NCBI RefSeq assembly: GCF_022682495.2
Contig: NC_071391.1
Span: forward strand, 46,001,462 to 46,065,461
DNA from: Desmodus rotundus
Taxonomy: Eukaryota; Chordata; Mammalia; Chiroptera; Phyllostomidae
Length of the DNA: 64,000 nucleotides
Reading direction: 5' to 3'
The notes under the pieces are model-generated. The model did not search any database and was not told where the DNA came from. It saw nothing but the letters and a program-made list of their open reading frames with translations. The position numbers were made by a program, and so were the translations under genes. Of this stretch, positions 11,640 to 23,815 are shown piece after piece; the first letter of the stretch is position 1, and each line of letters starts with the position of its first letter.

Positions 11640-12060
11640 GCAATACACATCAAAAGCCTAAAAAAATATTCATATTCAAACACTCAAAGTGAAATAAGAC
11701 AGACACAAAAGGACAATAATTGTATGATTCCACTTATGAGGTGGACAAGCTAAATCCATAGACACATGAAGGAGAATAGAGGGTACCAGGGGCTGAGGGA
11801 GAGAGGAATGAGTTACTGTTTAATGGGTACAGAGTTTCCATTTCGGATGATGAAAATGTCCTGGAAGTGGGTAGTGGTGATGATTACATGAAACTGTGAA
11901 TATAGTTAATGCTGCTGAATTGTACACTTAATTGTGGATTTAAATTAAATTGTAAATTCAACCCTTAAAAATAGTTAAAATGTTAAGTTTTGTTACATAT
12001 ATTTTACCAAAATTTTTAAAAGTGGGATTACTAAAAACCAAAGTTCATGTTCTTTGAACA
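11640..12060 (+). mobile_element. Old L1 3' UTR fragment
   Basis: The sequence has the L1M-type end: TGTATGATTCCACTTATGAG, then GGGGCTGAGGGAG, TGAATTGTACACTTAATTG and an A/T-rich terminus. No coding capacity remains. Confidence 0.6.
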
Positions 12061-12250
12061 AATAATTTCATTCACAGCAACAAAGTTTAGAAAATAATCT
12101 AAAATGTAAACAGAGATATACATATAAATAGAATTATTTACAGTTATGAAGAACTACAGAAAAACTCAATGTCTAACAATAGCTCAAATGAATGATGATA
12201 TATCCATATGATGAAGCCTTATGCAGTCATTAAAAATATTTTAACTAGTG

Positions 12251-12470
12251 CTCTGGCCAGGTGACTCAGCTGGTTGGAGCATGGTCCCATATACCAAGAG
12301 GCTGCAGGTTCAATGCCTGGTCAGGTCACATACATAGGTTGTGGGTTCAATCCCTGGTTGGGGTGTGGACAGGAGGCAACCAATAAATGTTTCTCTCTTA
12401 CACTGATGTATGTGTTTCTCTTTCTCCCTCTCCCCCTTTCCTCTCTTTCTAAAATCAGTGAACATATCCT
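12251..12470 (+). mobile_element. VES SINE
   Basis: Head CTCTGGCCAGGTGACTCAGC. It has a duplicated B-box-like region (CAGGTTCAATGCCTGGTC and GGGTTCAATCCCTGGTTG). Confidence 0.85.
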
Positions 12471-12600
12471 TGGGTAAGGATCTTTTTTAAAATAATTTTA
12501 ATGACATGGAGAAATACTCAAGAAATGGTGAATTTAAAAAGCAGGATATAAAGTTTCATATGGTATGAAGCCAATTCATTTTTTTAAAGTACATATACCA

Positions 12601-12770
12601 CCCCGGCTGCTGTGGTTCAATGGACTGAGTGCTGGCCTGCAAATCGAAATGTCACCGGTTCGATTCCCAGTCAGGGCACATGTAAGAGGCAACCGATCAA
12701 TGTTTCTCTCCTTTTCTCCCTCCTTTTCCCTCTCTCTAAAAATAAACAAACAAAATCTAAAAAAATTTTA
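12601..12770 (+). mobile_element. VES SINE, short form
   Basis: Head CCCCGGCTGCTGTGGTTCAA, B-box GGTTCGATTCCCAGTC, shortened body and an A-rich tail. Confidence 0.88.
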
Positions 12771-13650
12771 GTTATATTTACCAATGTGTGTATGGTACAC
12801 ACACGTGCATACATGTAAGTGTAAATGTACATGTATATTTGTAAGGAAATATACCAAACAACATTTATTTCTGAGTTGTAGAATTATGGTCATTTTTACT
12901 TTCTCCCTTAAAACCTTATTCATGTTTTCTAAACTGTCCCATGATATATGATCAGGAAAAAAAATTACTTCACATTGTTTGACCCAGTAATCCACTTGCA
13001 GACTTATATAAAACCAAAAAATACTGACAAAAGTATATGTATAATAACATTTACACCAAGATTCACTAGAAATTAATAATTAATATAATACTATTAATCA
13101 ATAATGGTTACCTATGCAGAGTAGGGTTAGGATAAAGGGTACTTACAGGGGACTTATTTGTTACATATAATTTGTATAAAAGTATTATTGTTTAAAATAG
13201 AAAAAAATGAAAGCACTATAAAATCCTATATGATATACTATTATGTAGGCATTAGAAATATTTAGAGAGTTCTGGCAACATTATAAACATATGCAAATTT
13301 ATATAACAATGGGAAATGGGAAAAAAGCAGAATATAGAACTGTACTAGTTAATGTATGATGTGCATTACGCTAAACAGAAATATGCAAAGGTACACAAGA
13401 TATTAAAATGAAATACTAAAATAGGAATAAGTGATTTTCCCTGAACAGTAGGATTATGGGTGGATTTAGTTTTCTTATTTATAGTTGTCTGTATTTTCCT
13501 ATGTCCTACAATGAATATATACAATTTTTCAATTAAGCTCAAAAATGTTTTTTGGTTTCCACTGTATAATCAGAAGTCCACCCCTGAGATAAATTTTGTT
13601 CTCAAAGGATTAGCAGTAGCAAACAATTGTACTAGCAAGAGGATTGTACA

Positions 13651-13829
13651 TGCCCTGGTTGGGTAGCTCAGTCGGTTAGAACATCGTCCCTATAAGCCAA
13701 GGTTACTGGTTCCATCCCCAGTCAAAGCACATACAGGAGTCAACCAATGCATACACAGATAAGTGGAACAACAAATCAATGTTTTTCTCTCTCTCTAAAA
13801 TCAATAAATAAAATAAATTTTAAAAAAAG
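13651..13829 (+). mobile_element. VES SINE (old subfamily)
   Basis: Head GCCCTGGTTGGGTAGCTCAG, body with ATGCATACACAGATAAGTGG and an A-rich tail. Confidence 0.88.
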
Positions 13830-14126
13830 ACTATACGTAATATATATGCCTAAGAAAACTTTCATCTTCAGAGGGCTGAGGAAACTCAATCTAAAAGGAT
13901 ACTCTTGACCACTTTCTGCCTTCTTGCTTTTGGAGTTGCTTTAGTAAATGTAACTGAGGAATCGAGTTCCCAAACATGAGATGCTTGACAAACTTTATAC
14001 TCTAAGAACCAGGACCACCACCTTCTCCACCCTGAAATCTAAGTCCTTATACCTAAAAAACAAACCAAGACCTAAGTAACGTGAATCAACTGGGCCATGT
14101 TATTCCTTACATCAAACACATTCAAC

Positions 14127-14353
14127 GGCCCTGGCTGGTGTGGCTCAGTAGATTGAGCATTGGCCTGTGAAATGAAAGGTTGCCAGTTCAATTCCCAGTC
14201 AGGGCACATGCCTGGGTTGCAGGCGGAGTCCCCAGCTGGGGGCCTTGTGAGAGGCAACTGATATCTCTGATATGATTTCTCTCCCTCTGATTTCTCTCCT
14301 TTTCTCCCTCCCTTCCCCTCTCTAAAAATAAACAAATGATCTTTTTAAAAATT
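14127..14353 (+). mobile_element. VES SINE
   Basis: Head GGCCCTGGCTGGTGTGGCTC; full body through CCCCTCTCTAAAAATAAAC. Confidence 0.92.
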
Positions 14354-14379
14354 AGGGGGGGAAATTCAACAGCTAACTT

Positions 14380-15070
14380 CATGCAGAATAAAACCCAAAT
14401 TCCTTGGCATGACACTTAACTTCCTCTTTAAGATCCAACCATCAAACTTCTTCTCCATCTTTATTCCCAGCTCATTCCTCTAAAACAGGGGTCTCCAACC
14501 TCCAGGCTGTGGGGCAGTACCAGTCTGGGTTTGTTAGGAACCGGGCCACACAGCAGAAGGTGGGCTTGAATGAGCTGTGTCTGAATCATCCTGAAACCAT
14601 CCACCTCATCCTGGTCCTTGGAAAAACTGTCTTCCATGAAACCGGTCACTGGTGTCAAAAAGGTTAGGGACCACTGCTCTAAAATATCCTCTATCTCAAG
14701 AACACTTTTCCCAAACATGCCAGGCATTTTCCAGGCTCTATGCCTTTGCCCATGCTGTGACCTCCTCCAAAATGCCCTTTCTTCTAAACCTACTGAACTC
14801 CTTCCTATTCACCCTTTATAACCTGGCTCAAATGCCTTCTCCCTTCAGAAGCTCTCCTTGTTGCCAATTCACGAACAATTGTTTCCCCTCTATATGTTTC
14901 CATATTGCTTGTTCCTCTACACACTTTATTTCGTTTCTCTTTGGGTGGATGCTAACTGCATAAATGTTTCACTTGACTCAGCTCCTGGAGAACAGAAACC
15001 ACTTATGTACCTATGAGCTCCATTCCAGCACACTGCTTTCACACAGTAGGTGCTAAATAATGCTGCCTGA
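14380..15070 (+). mobile_element. L2 LINE 3' end, split by a hAT element
   Basis: L2-like text (CTTTGCCCATGCTGTGACCT, TAACCTGGCTCAAATGCCTT, ACACAGTAGGTGCTAAATAA) surrounds the hAT insertion at 14486-14676. Confidence 0.7.
14486..14676 (+). mobile_element. Non-autonomous hAT-type element nested in an L2
   Basis: It starts CAGGGGTCTCCAACC, ends GTTAGGGACCACTG and carries an 8-bp duplication CTCTAAAA (14478-14485 and 14677-14684). It shares its internal sequence (TTAGGAACCGGGCCACACAG) with the copy at 7944. Confidence 0.88.
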
Positions 15071-16880
15071 CTGACTAGAGCCATCTGGGCCTAATCTATT
15101 GAATTCTTTCAGTGAGGTAGCCAGTAAAGCCAATTGTCAAAGAGAACAACCCCTCTAATTTAAAGTCACATACCTAACATGAGTCACCAGCAAAAAACGT
15201 CATGGACCTGCCACTTTAAGAGGACTGGCAAGCTGACTTGTGTTTACACAATCCTAAATAAAACTAAAGGGCACTGAGGGAAAGAAGAGAAATAGGGAGC
15301 TTAAATAGGGAGATTAGAGGTGCAGACTCTACAGGTTACCTCCTCCTCGGCTTAGAGCCCAAATCTTTCAGCCTCAGGCCTAGCAAGCCATACAAGCACC
15401 GTATTCTCTCTCTGGGTTCACTGTATGATCTAAATATTGAAGAGCATCTAATTAGGCCCCTTTGTCTATCCAGCAACTGGCTCTGCTCTTGGGCATTTAA
15501 CTTCTAACTGTGGTTACATGGGGGTCTTTCTCTAAATGAATCCCACTGCACCAATCATTAAGAGAATCCCTGTTAAGGGAACAAAGTCTCTAAATCTTCT
15601 AAATCACAATATCCACACTGTCCATTTTGATGAAATTCACCCCCCGCCTCTTTCAAACAATAGGTCCTTCTCAGGGAATAACTTCTCTCAGGACCAGCAT
15701 GTCCTGTGATTGTTCTGCAGGAGAAAGCTCCCAGTGCCGGCTTCTCATTAAATAGCTACTTCATGTTTGATCACTCAGCTGTGACTGCAAGTAGACAGCA
15801 GTCACTGTAACTTAGGTGCTAAAAAGGACTTCCACTCCTGCCCCTAGTTTAACAGTCAGGCAGCTTAGAACAAATGGATACTTCCCCACCTCAAACCTCA
15901 TTAGGCCTACCTGTTTTCAGATCTAGAACTCTTATTTTCCAGTATAAAAATAAGGAAAACGAGGCCTGGAGCGAGGAAGCGAATTGCAAATGATCATACA
16001 GTGACTTAGAAGAATCTGTGACCAGGCTGCCTAACACCTTATTTAACTGACTAGTTCTCAAGGAACCACCATTTCCAGGAACACATTCCAGGGTACTACA
16101 ATTAGCCTAATTTAAATGCATTTGAGCTGCTTAAAAATGTTCAAGGTTACTTCTGAATCATAAATACACAATATATTTAAAATGTATATATAAAATAACT
16201 TATCTCTTGTGTTTAGGAAACTATTTGTTATATGAAAGCTATTGTTAATGTTCTTAATTCAGTAGGATTAAGCCAAACACATGATTATTAGTGGCCACAA
16301 TTTTTCAGTGTAATAAATAACACACACATTTTATTCCTTAAATAAATAAATGCATTCAACAGAGCCCGCTTTGCTGTGATACCTCCACCCCAACATGCCA
16401 CACATCCCCACCCTTTTTCAAACCTAAACTGCTGACTAAATAAAGTCAATAAAGTGACATGATAAATCATTTCTCCTACAAAAGATAGGAGCTACCAAAC
16501 CATCTGCTTCAGCCACGCCACATGGAAATAAGCCTGATGGAATGTGGCATGCTGGTGAGCAGTGGCTGCTGCAGCGTTAGGGACTTGAGGCTGTGAGTCT
16601 TCTGGAGATGGGACTTCAATGGCTCCTCAGCTACAATGTCCTACAGCAACCCGTTCTAACACTTTCTGGCCCTCGACACACTTGTGATTTGGAAGGACTA
16701 CCATGATAAAGGCTAATTTTTTCTATGATCTAGTCACCTTATCCTAGAAGCAAGCATATACAGAGTGAGTATAATGGACTGACACCTTTTAAAACAAACA
16801 TTTCCAGTATTATTAAATCCAATGAAACTGTAATCAAAATAGTCTCTTTAGGAAGTTTACTTATTCTAACAATATTACCA
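15070..16880. other. No gene; sparse MIR-like fragments
   Basis: Mostly unrecognised single-copy sequence, with a weak reverse MIR piece near 15940-16035. Confidence 0.5.
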
Positions 16881-16888
16881 TTGCTAGA

Positions 16889-16949
16889 CATACTGGGTTT
16901 CGAAGATCAGACGAGATTGGGCGTATTGAGGGAGGTATGGCCATAGACT
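16889..16949 (-). pseudogene. 5S rRNA retropseudogene fragment (5' ~50 nt)
   Basis: On the minus strand the insert begins GTCTATGGCCATACC and continues CGCCCAATCTCGTCTGATCT, matching the 5' end of 5S rRNA with a few transitions, then diverges and stops. It is flanked by the 10-bp duplication CATTGCTAGA (16879-16888 and 16950-16959). No poly(A) tail is present. It is a 3'-truncated, tailless retropseudogene directly beside a mariner element. Confidence 0.85.
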
Positions 16950-16963
16950 CATTGCTAGAAATA

Positions 16964-17493
16964 TTGGGTTGGCCAAAGAGTTTGTGTTTTTTTCCATAAA
17001 GGATACATTTTTCATTTTCATCAATAACTTTATTGATTTGGATATTTTGAGTATGTTGGCTATCTCCCACATGGCATAATGCTGACTGTTCTCAATTAAT
17101 GTCTTGATTTGATCGCTATCAACTTTAACTGGTCTACCTGAAGGTAGAACGTTGTCTAGCAAGAAATCTCCAGGGCGAACCTTTACAAACCACTTTTGAC
17201 AAGTTCTATCAGTCATAGCACCTTCTCCATACACTGCATAATCTTTTTTTGCGTTTCAGCTGCGATTTTACCTTTCTTGAAAAAATAAAGCATAACATGC
17301 CAAAAATGTTGTGTATTTTCTTCCATCTTCAATATTAAAATGGCTACACAAAAATTAAGGTTTTTTAATACACATTGATATGACAGCTGTCACAGTAGAA
17401 TCTAACAAAATTGTTTTGAATTAAGTTCAGGACAACTAAGCACTATCAGAGCCATCTTACAGAAAAACCAAAAGAACTTTTTGGCCAACTCAA
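16964..17493 (-). mobile_element. Mariner-type DNA transposon, internally deleted
   Basis: The element is 530 bp with inverted ends TTGGGTTGGCCAAAGAGTTT and (right, reversed) TTGAGTTGGCCAAAAAGTTC, and TA at both flanks (16962-16963, 17494-17495). On the minus strand 17234-16960 keeps an N-terminal transposase helix-turn-helix segment (TDRTCQKWFVKVRPGDFLLD, SGRPVKVDSDQIKTLIE), then runs into the terminal repeat. The catalytic D,D34D core is absent, so this is a non-autonomous deletion derivative. Confidence 0.85.
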
Positions 17494-17591
17494 TATTTAC
17501 AAAACACTCCTTTGGGAAATGCCTTTAAAGTCTACTCAATGTAAGACAGAAACAAAAATTGTCATACCTCATTCATCAAAAAAGGTATTGC

Positions 17592-17803
17592 ATGCCCTGG
17601 CTGGTGTAGCTCAGTGGACTGAGTGTGGGCTGCAAACCAAAGGGTTGCTGGTTCGATTTCCAGTCAGGGCACATGCCTGGGTTGCGGGCCGGGTCCCCAG
17701 TATGGGGTGCGCGAGAGCAACCACACATTGATGTTTCTCTCCTCTTTCTCCTTCCCTTCCCTGTCTCTAAGAATAAATAAATAAAATCTTAAAAAAAAAA
17801 AAA
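17592..17803 (+). mobile_element. VES SINE with target-site duplication
   Basis: Head TGCCCTGGCTGGTGTAGCTC. Flanks AAAGGTATTGC and AAAGTATTGC. Confidence 0.92.
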
Positions 17804-18129
17804 GTATTGCCTTGCTTGATTTTCACAGTTATCTTCTGGCTGTTTGCAAAAATTGAATCCACCAAACAAAAGTGAAGATTTATTATTATTTTTGAAGATA
17901 TTTAAAAGACTGGCTTAGAAGTCAAAAATGTTCTGAGCACTGACAGTATCACCAGAAAAAATGTAAAGATTGAGAACATAATTACTTTGAGGGGGACAAA
18001 CTTATAAATATTATAATTGTCTCATAATTACAATGAATTACAATTACAATGTATGTCACACATGTTAAAAGTAAACTACTATGCTATTTTACAATCACAC
18101 CATATATAATCATAAATTTTGCCCATGGA

Positions 18130-18275
18130 AGAAATTTTCTAGATCATATAATCCGAACTGTTCATTCTTACGTATGAGAAAACTCTAGTCCACTGAGGTT
18201 AAGCAATTCGTCCCTGGTCATACAGCTGATTAGTAACAGGACTAGAAACCCAGTCACCCTGACTCCCAGCATAAT
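18130..18275 (-). mobile_element. MIR-like SINE fragment
   Basis: Reverse MIR phrases AAGCAATTCGTCCCTGGTCA and ACAGCTGATTAGTAACAGG. Confidence 0.5.
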
Positions 18276-19149
18276 CCACAAACATATCCCAACCCATACA
18301 CCACCACCCCCATTGCTCACTGCTTTCTTTCAAAGGGAAAGGAAGGACATCACTTGGAGTACTAAAACACGGCAAAAATGGTTCTGAAACCCAGTAACGG
18401 AGAAACTATGCCTTTAGCCCAGGACTTCTCCACAGTCGCCCTTATGGGTATGAACCGCTGTTTAGTGTCTGGCTCACAAGAGTTGTGGGTAATCTATCCC
18501 AGAGTAGGGATCAGTGAAACCTCTGGAAACTCCCCCCGCAGCTAGAAGAATATAAACCGCTCTGTGTACCTCCTGTAGCAACCCATTTTCTTCAAGTAAT
18601 TGAAAGAAGGTTACTATGAAGAACCTTGAAAGGAGACAAAAAGTAGTAGAGCTTCTGTTCCAGAAAAAGCTGACCTATAGGAAAACAGACAGGGCAGGAA
18701 CCATCTTGACTTACCTCCTGGTGGACAGCTTCCTCAGGCCTGGAACAAAATAATCCCTGGCAGTCTGGCTTAGAATTAGCCTTTACCCAGGGAGGGGGCA
18801 AAGAGACAGGAATGCTTGTTCATTCCCCCATTCCACCCACTGTTGGTCAGCTCAGCCTCACATCATCCTGGGCAGCCCCAGCACTCTGAGGATCAGACAG
18901 CAACCGGAAGGGAAGACACACAGACCAGGTCAACGGGGTGAGTCAGTGGCAAAGCAGGAAGAGCCACTGGGGCAGAAATTCTGACCTCTGTGGCAAGACT
19001 GACAAACCACACCCACCCCTGATGAGCACTTGGAAGGCCCTGCCCTATCAGGACTCTGGTCTAGGAACCAGGAAAGGTCCTTCTTAGGAGGCTCCACACC
19101 ACTCTCATTTCCAAGTGTGTTTCTCCTAACAAACAAACAAAAAAACCTG

Positions 19150-19340
19150 CCATGGTTTTCTTCTGCCTAAAGCATCACGTCTAAATTCTTTGGCTTAATT
19201 TTCCAAGTCCTCCATTAGATGGCTTCACTCATTTATTCAACCTTATTACCCACTATTCCACAGAGTATACTCTAAACTAATCCAGCCAGTCTTCCCACTT
19301 CTCTCTGTGTGAGCCAAGCCCATTCCCATTTCCATGTCTT
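19150..19340 (+). mobile_element. L2 LINE fragment
   Basis: L2-like CTTGGCTTAATTTTCCAAG-type text, TCCTCCATTAGATGGC and CCAGCCAGTCTTCCCACTT. Confidence 0.45.
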
Positions 19341-20190
19341 CAGTTACCCAGCAGTGGTAAATTCAAACACCTGCAGGAGTTATGCAGGTAACAGAAATAA
19401 ATGTTCCAGTCAAGTAAAGGCAGAACTACAGTGTTACCCCCGCCCAAAGGCATTAAAATACTTTAATTAAATATTTGTGTAATATTTCACTGTGAACATC
19501 ACAATCACATTTAAAGTAATCATTAATACTCTTCACAGCTTGCAGGTGAGGAAATTTACCCAAGGTTAGACAGCTGGCAAAATGCTAGAAAGTCTCTAGG
19601 CCGGTATGAAGCCACAGCAAGAGCTCTATAAACTATTAGACTTCCGAACGGTACGAACACCACAGAAAACACAGAGCTCTAAACTCTGAGGAGGAAATTC
19701 ATGTTTCATGATATACAACCTTCAAAGTGGGATGGGAAATCCAAACAGCAGCTTAGCTAACCATATTCCAACTACATCAGATTCTGTCCATCTTCCTGCC
19801 AAAGTCTTTCCCGGTTACTCCAGGTCTTACTGAATTCCCTCTTCTCTCAATTCCTGTCGGGTTACAGATTAGACAACACAGTTGAGTGCAAAACTGAATA
19901 CTGACTCCATGTGTTTTCTAGCTTCACTAATCAACTAATAACCTAATTAATTCTACCTAAAATGTTTAACCTGAATCTAATCAAGAGGAAACAATCATAC
20001 AAATCCAAATTAAGAGAAGTTCTGCAAAAATCTAACCTGAACTCTCTAAGAATGTTGATGCTATGATAGACAAAAAAAGCATTTAAGATTAAAAGAGAAT
20101 AAAGAACTGTTCAAGGTTAAAGGAGATCATTAGCATGATAAAATCTTGACAACTAAATCCACGTACGATCCTTCAATCAAAGCTGAACTG

Positions 20191-20412
20191 AGCCCTGACC
20201 CGTGTGGCTCAGCTCTTCGGGCATCACCCCACAAAGCTAAAGGCAGCCAGTTCAATACCCAGTGGGGGCACATGCCTGGCTTGCCGGTTTGGTCCCTGGT
20301 TGGGACGCATATGAGAAGCAACTGATCAATGTTTCTCTCTCACACTGATGTTTCTCTTCCTTGCTTTCTCCCTCCCTTACCCTCTCACTAATAATAAAAT
20401 CTTAAAAAAAAC
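20191..20412 (+). mobile_element. VES SINE with target-site duplication
   Basis: Diverged head GCCCTGACCCGTGTGGCTCA. Flanks AAGCTGAACTGA and AAGATGAATTGA. Confidence 0.9.
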
Positions 20413-21044
20413 CCAAAAAGATGAATTGAAAAAACATCTATGAAAAACACTGCTGGGTAAACCTGAGAAATCTGAACTAGTATTGTATATTGGTTGTTTT
20501 GAATCAATGTTATTTTTCCTTGTGTGCTAATTGTAATATGGTTATATAATGGGCACTTTGGTTTTTAGGAAATAGTTGCTGAAATGTTTAGGATGAACAG
20601 TCAACATCTAACAGTGAAAAGGTTCATAAAATGAAGGGTAGACAGAGAGCAAATGTGGCAAAGTGTTAACTGGTGACTGTCGGTGAAGAGCATGTAAGTA
20701 CTTGTCACCTTATTTTTGTAAAGTATTAGTACGTTTGAACATATGAGTGTTTAAATATCTGTATGTTATTCCTATAAAATATCTGTAGTTTTGAACAACT
20801 TGTAAGGAGGAAAATCCTTACTATATACTTCTCTATATACTCAGCCCTGTGAGCTCTGTAACAGGTACTCTTTCTTTACATATCTGCTCACTCTCTAAGG
20901 AAACTGGGCTCTGGAGGTCAACAACTGGACAAAGTCCACTTTGCAACAGTTCATCAGGGGTACAGTGACAAACTCTTAGGGAACACGAGGTTTCCCTCAA
21001 ACTTATATCATCACACCACAGGAAAGATAGAAAAGCAGGCAATC

Positions 21045-21267
21045 AGCCCTGGCTGCTGTGGTTCAGTGGTGAGTGCTGGTCTATGAACCAAAAGGTTGCA
21101 GGTTCAATTCCCGGTAAGGGCACATGCCTGGGATGCAGGCCAGGTCCCCAGTTGGGGGTGTGCAAGAGGCAACCGATACATGTGTCTCTCACACCAATGT
21201 TTCTCTCCCTCTCTTCCCCTCTCTCTCAAAATAAATAAATAAAATCTTTAAAAAAAGAAAGAAAGAA
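21045..21267 (+). mobile_element. VES SINE with target-site duplication
   Basis: Head GCCCTGGCTGCTGTGGTTCA. Flanks GAAAAGCAGGCAATCA and GAAAAGCAAGCAATCA. Confidence 0.92.
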
Positions 21268-21557
21268 AAGCAAGCAATCAAAGCTATTATTACCTCACCC
21301 CCTCATGAGGCCATCCGGAAGTCAGGCACTCAACAAATGCCCACTCACAGGGCAGAGTACAATTGCTATCCACACACAGGACCAAGAGCCAGGTCATATT
21401 GTACCCCTGACACAGGGTACCAAAAACTTGACAGCTTGTGAAACAAGGGTCTCTGGCCAGTCACAGGAAAGTACTCAAGTGGTCCAAAAAAAAAAAAAGC
21501 CTGAAACATGCAGTCTTTACTCCTCACCAGAAAAACCAGTTCTCAGCTCCAATAAGG

Positions 21558-21560
<3 letters not shown>

Positions 21561-21610
<50 letters not shown>
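21561..21610 (+). repeat. Uninterrupted A(50) run
   Basis: Fifty As in a row follow CCAATAAGGAGC, with no SINE or LINE body recognised upstream. Confidence 0.95.
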
Positions 21611-21614
<4 letters not shown>

Positions 21615-22156
21615 CAAGGCTGAATCACTGGCATTTCCTCACTGGCTTCAAAGAAACTGGCCCTTAAATAGTATAGAAAGGGAAGCCACCACAGCTGCCA
21701 ACAGAGGCTTCAACCCAGGAGCATGCCATGCAATATGCCCTCTCTCCCTTGTACAACAACCAGATCATTTTACTTCTGCCAAGTTGTCCCTTATTAGAGT
21801 GAATGACTGCCCAATGGCCACCCCTTAACCTTGACTCTCTTCTTCCCTCATTGACAGCCAAGATGCTGCCCTTTCCAGATAACTCCTCCCCCAATTTAGC
21901 AGAAGGAGTAGTCAAAACTATTCCCCCAAACCTCCATCAACTAGAGTCAGAGCTATAGAGTGGTGTAACACAGAGCTTGCTTCTGAAACCTACCATGTTC
22001 CGCAGTTTTACCAAAGACAGAATGAAAACAGATAAGGACTCTTTGCTGGGTTTTGGAATTCTAAACTGTGAAAGACGGAAAATATAATGTTTTTAGATCT
22101 GATGTTGGCAAAAAGATCTTAACAGGCTTGATGGTACCAAAATAACAAGATACAGG

Positions 22157-22372
22157 GTTTTTTTTTTTAAGATTTGTATTTATTTTTCTTTAGAGAGAGG
22201 ACAAGAGAGGGAGAAAGAGAGGGAGAGAAACATCAATGTGTGGTTGCCTCTCTCATGGCCCCCACTGGGGACCTGGCCCCACAACCCAGGCATGTGCCCT
22301 GATTAGGAATCAAACAGGCGACCCTTTGGTTTGCAGCCCACGCTCAATCCACTGAGCTACACCAGCCAGGGC
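22157..22372 (-). mobile_element. VES SINE with target-site duplication
   Basis: Reverse VES ending ACACCAGCCAGGGC, flanked by ACAAGATACA on both sides. Confidence 0.92.
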
Positions 22373-22911
22373 ACAAGATACAATTTGATAGGATTAAATA
22401 TATATCCCTGCATTTGGAATAAAAGAAAGAAACTAACACAGGATGGTGGAGACCTGGTACTGCAGTTCACACTAAACCAGAAGGTTGCTTTGGGGGGATG
22501 GAGGGAAGGCTATCTATAGGGGGAGGTAGAGGAGAGTCTGAATCTGACAGAGCTACAGAAAACATCAATGCTTGTTTTGCCACTCAAGACTCAAGTTCAC
22601 ATGAGTAGAAGATACCTCTGTGCCCCACCTTTGAAAAACAAAGTCAGAGCACATGCAGAGGAAGAATGACAATCTTGGTGAAGGGTCTGAAAGTCATACT
22701 GTGGCAAATGTGAGGAAAGAACTACAGATGTCTAACCCAGGGAGGACATGAAAACTTTTTTTCAAATATAGGCATGCTGGTCATGCAGATGAAGAGGAAA
22801 CATATGTGTCCTGCAAGAAGGCAAAACTAGAACTAGTGAGAGGCAACTACATGAAGACAAAGTTTTGGTTTGACACAGGGAAGAACTTACAGGATAATAA
22901 AGACCTTAAGA

Positions 22912-23115
22912 ATGTGGGTTATGGAACCCATAATGCCTGGAGTAGAACACCAACTCCACCACTTACAAACTGTGCATGGCTTTGGGTAGGTTAATCAGTT
23001 TCCTTGCCTATTAAGGGGCATGGTAACAATAACAGTACTTACCTCATAAAGCTTTGGGGAGCAGTTCATGGAAAATGCTCACAGCAGTGACTGGCTCACA
23101 GTATACGCATATGCC
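22912..23115 (+). mobile_element. MIR SINE
   Basis: The MIR core is visible (CCACTTACAAACTGTGCATG, GGTTAATCAGTTTCCTTG, GTGACTGGCTCACAGTAT). Confidence 0.75.
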
Positions 23116-23239
23116 AAAAAAGAAAAAGTTAGCTATTGCTATTACTGACTATTGCTATAAAGAACCAGATAACCCAAAAATCTTCCTACTAAATACGCCT
23201 GCAAATGCTTAGAAAATATAATAAACATCCTTTGGGTCT

Positions 23240-23815
23240 GTGGCAGTTAGGTTATTGTCTCTCAGCTCAACACCTACCCAGTTATGCTCTGCTCTGTGAT
23301 ACTAGGGCTTGGACTCCACCAATTCCATTCCACCTTTGCCAGCTGGCTGCCGGTTAAGTTCTGGCAAGAGCGGGTGCTAAAGGAAAATGGAAGGCAGGAG
23401 GAGGCTACAAAGGATTCTTCCTGTGACATGTTGTTTCTTAACAACAGCTATTGGTTTCTCCTGGCTTTTTTCTAAACTCCCAGACCAGCTTCACTATGCC
23501 CTGTCAGAGGCACCAATACAACAGCTGGGCAGGGCTGAACCAAACCCAGCTCCTCCAGGCCCCTCCTGTGAGCTCCTAAGAAACCAGCAACACCAGGCAA
23601 CACCCTCTCCTCAGAGGATCAGGACAGAGGTAACACCAGATCCCTCCAGACTTCTAGGTTCTGATAATCCCAACCTTCATTGGTTTTTCAGTCTTGGATG
23701 AGGTAGCTGCTTAATGCAGTTCCTACAAGGGTTTAAATTAATTCCCTTTACTGAGTTCACTCTACTAAAATAGCTACATGTGGTTTCTTTTCTCTTATTG
23801 GACCCTAACTGATAA
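23240..23815. repeat. Possible ancient LTR or other interspersed repeat
   Basis: The end phrase GTTTCTTTTCTCTTATTGGA followed by CCCTAACTGAT recurs as the end of an old mammalian interspersed repeat, but I cannot name it. Short ORFs in the stretch look non-coding. Confidence 0.3.

Larger units (their letters stand above)
12060..13640. mobile_element. AT-rich old L1 3' fragments around two VES insertions
   Basis: Outside the two SINEs the sequence contains L1M-like phrases (GAATGATGATATATCCATAT, TGCAGTCATTAAAAATATTT and, near 13240, ATGTAGGCATTAGAAATATT). I see no gene. Confidence 0.4.
17804..20190. other. No gene recognised; MIR and L2 pieces only
   Basis: Apart from the fragments listed separately, I see no exon, RNA gene or recent repeat. 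Candidate short ORFs near 18592-19136 on the minus strand lack supporting features. Confidence 0.5.

Noticed and set aside
12601..12700. tRNA-like A/B boxes at this and other VES loci
   Set aside because: These are the tRNA-derived heads of SINEs; none folds as a complete tRNA gene with an intact acceptor stem.
16884..17234. 116-codon minus-strand ORF as a functional transposase
   Set aside because: It contains only an N-terminal helix-turn-helix fragment and then runs into the terminal repeat and the neighbouring 5S fragment; the catalytic core is missing.
21305..21667. 120-codon ORF with a polylysine tract
   Set aside because: The lysines are the A(50) run; no gene-like features.
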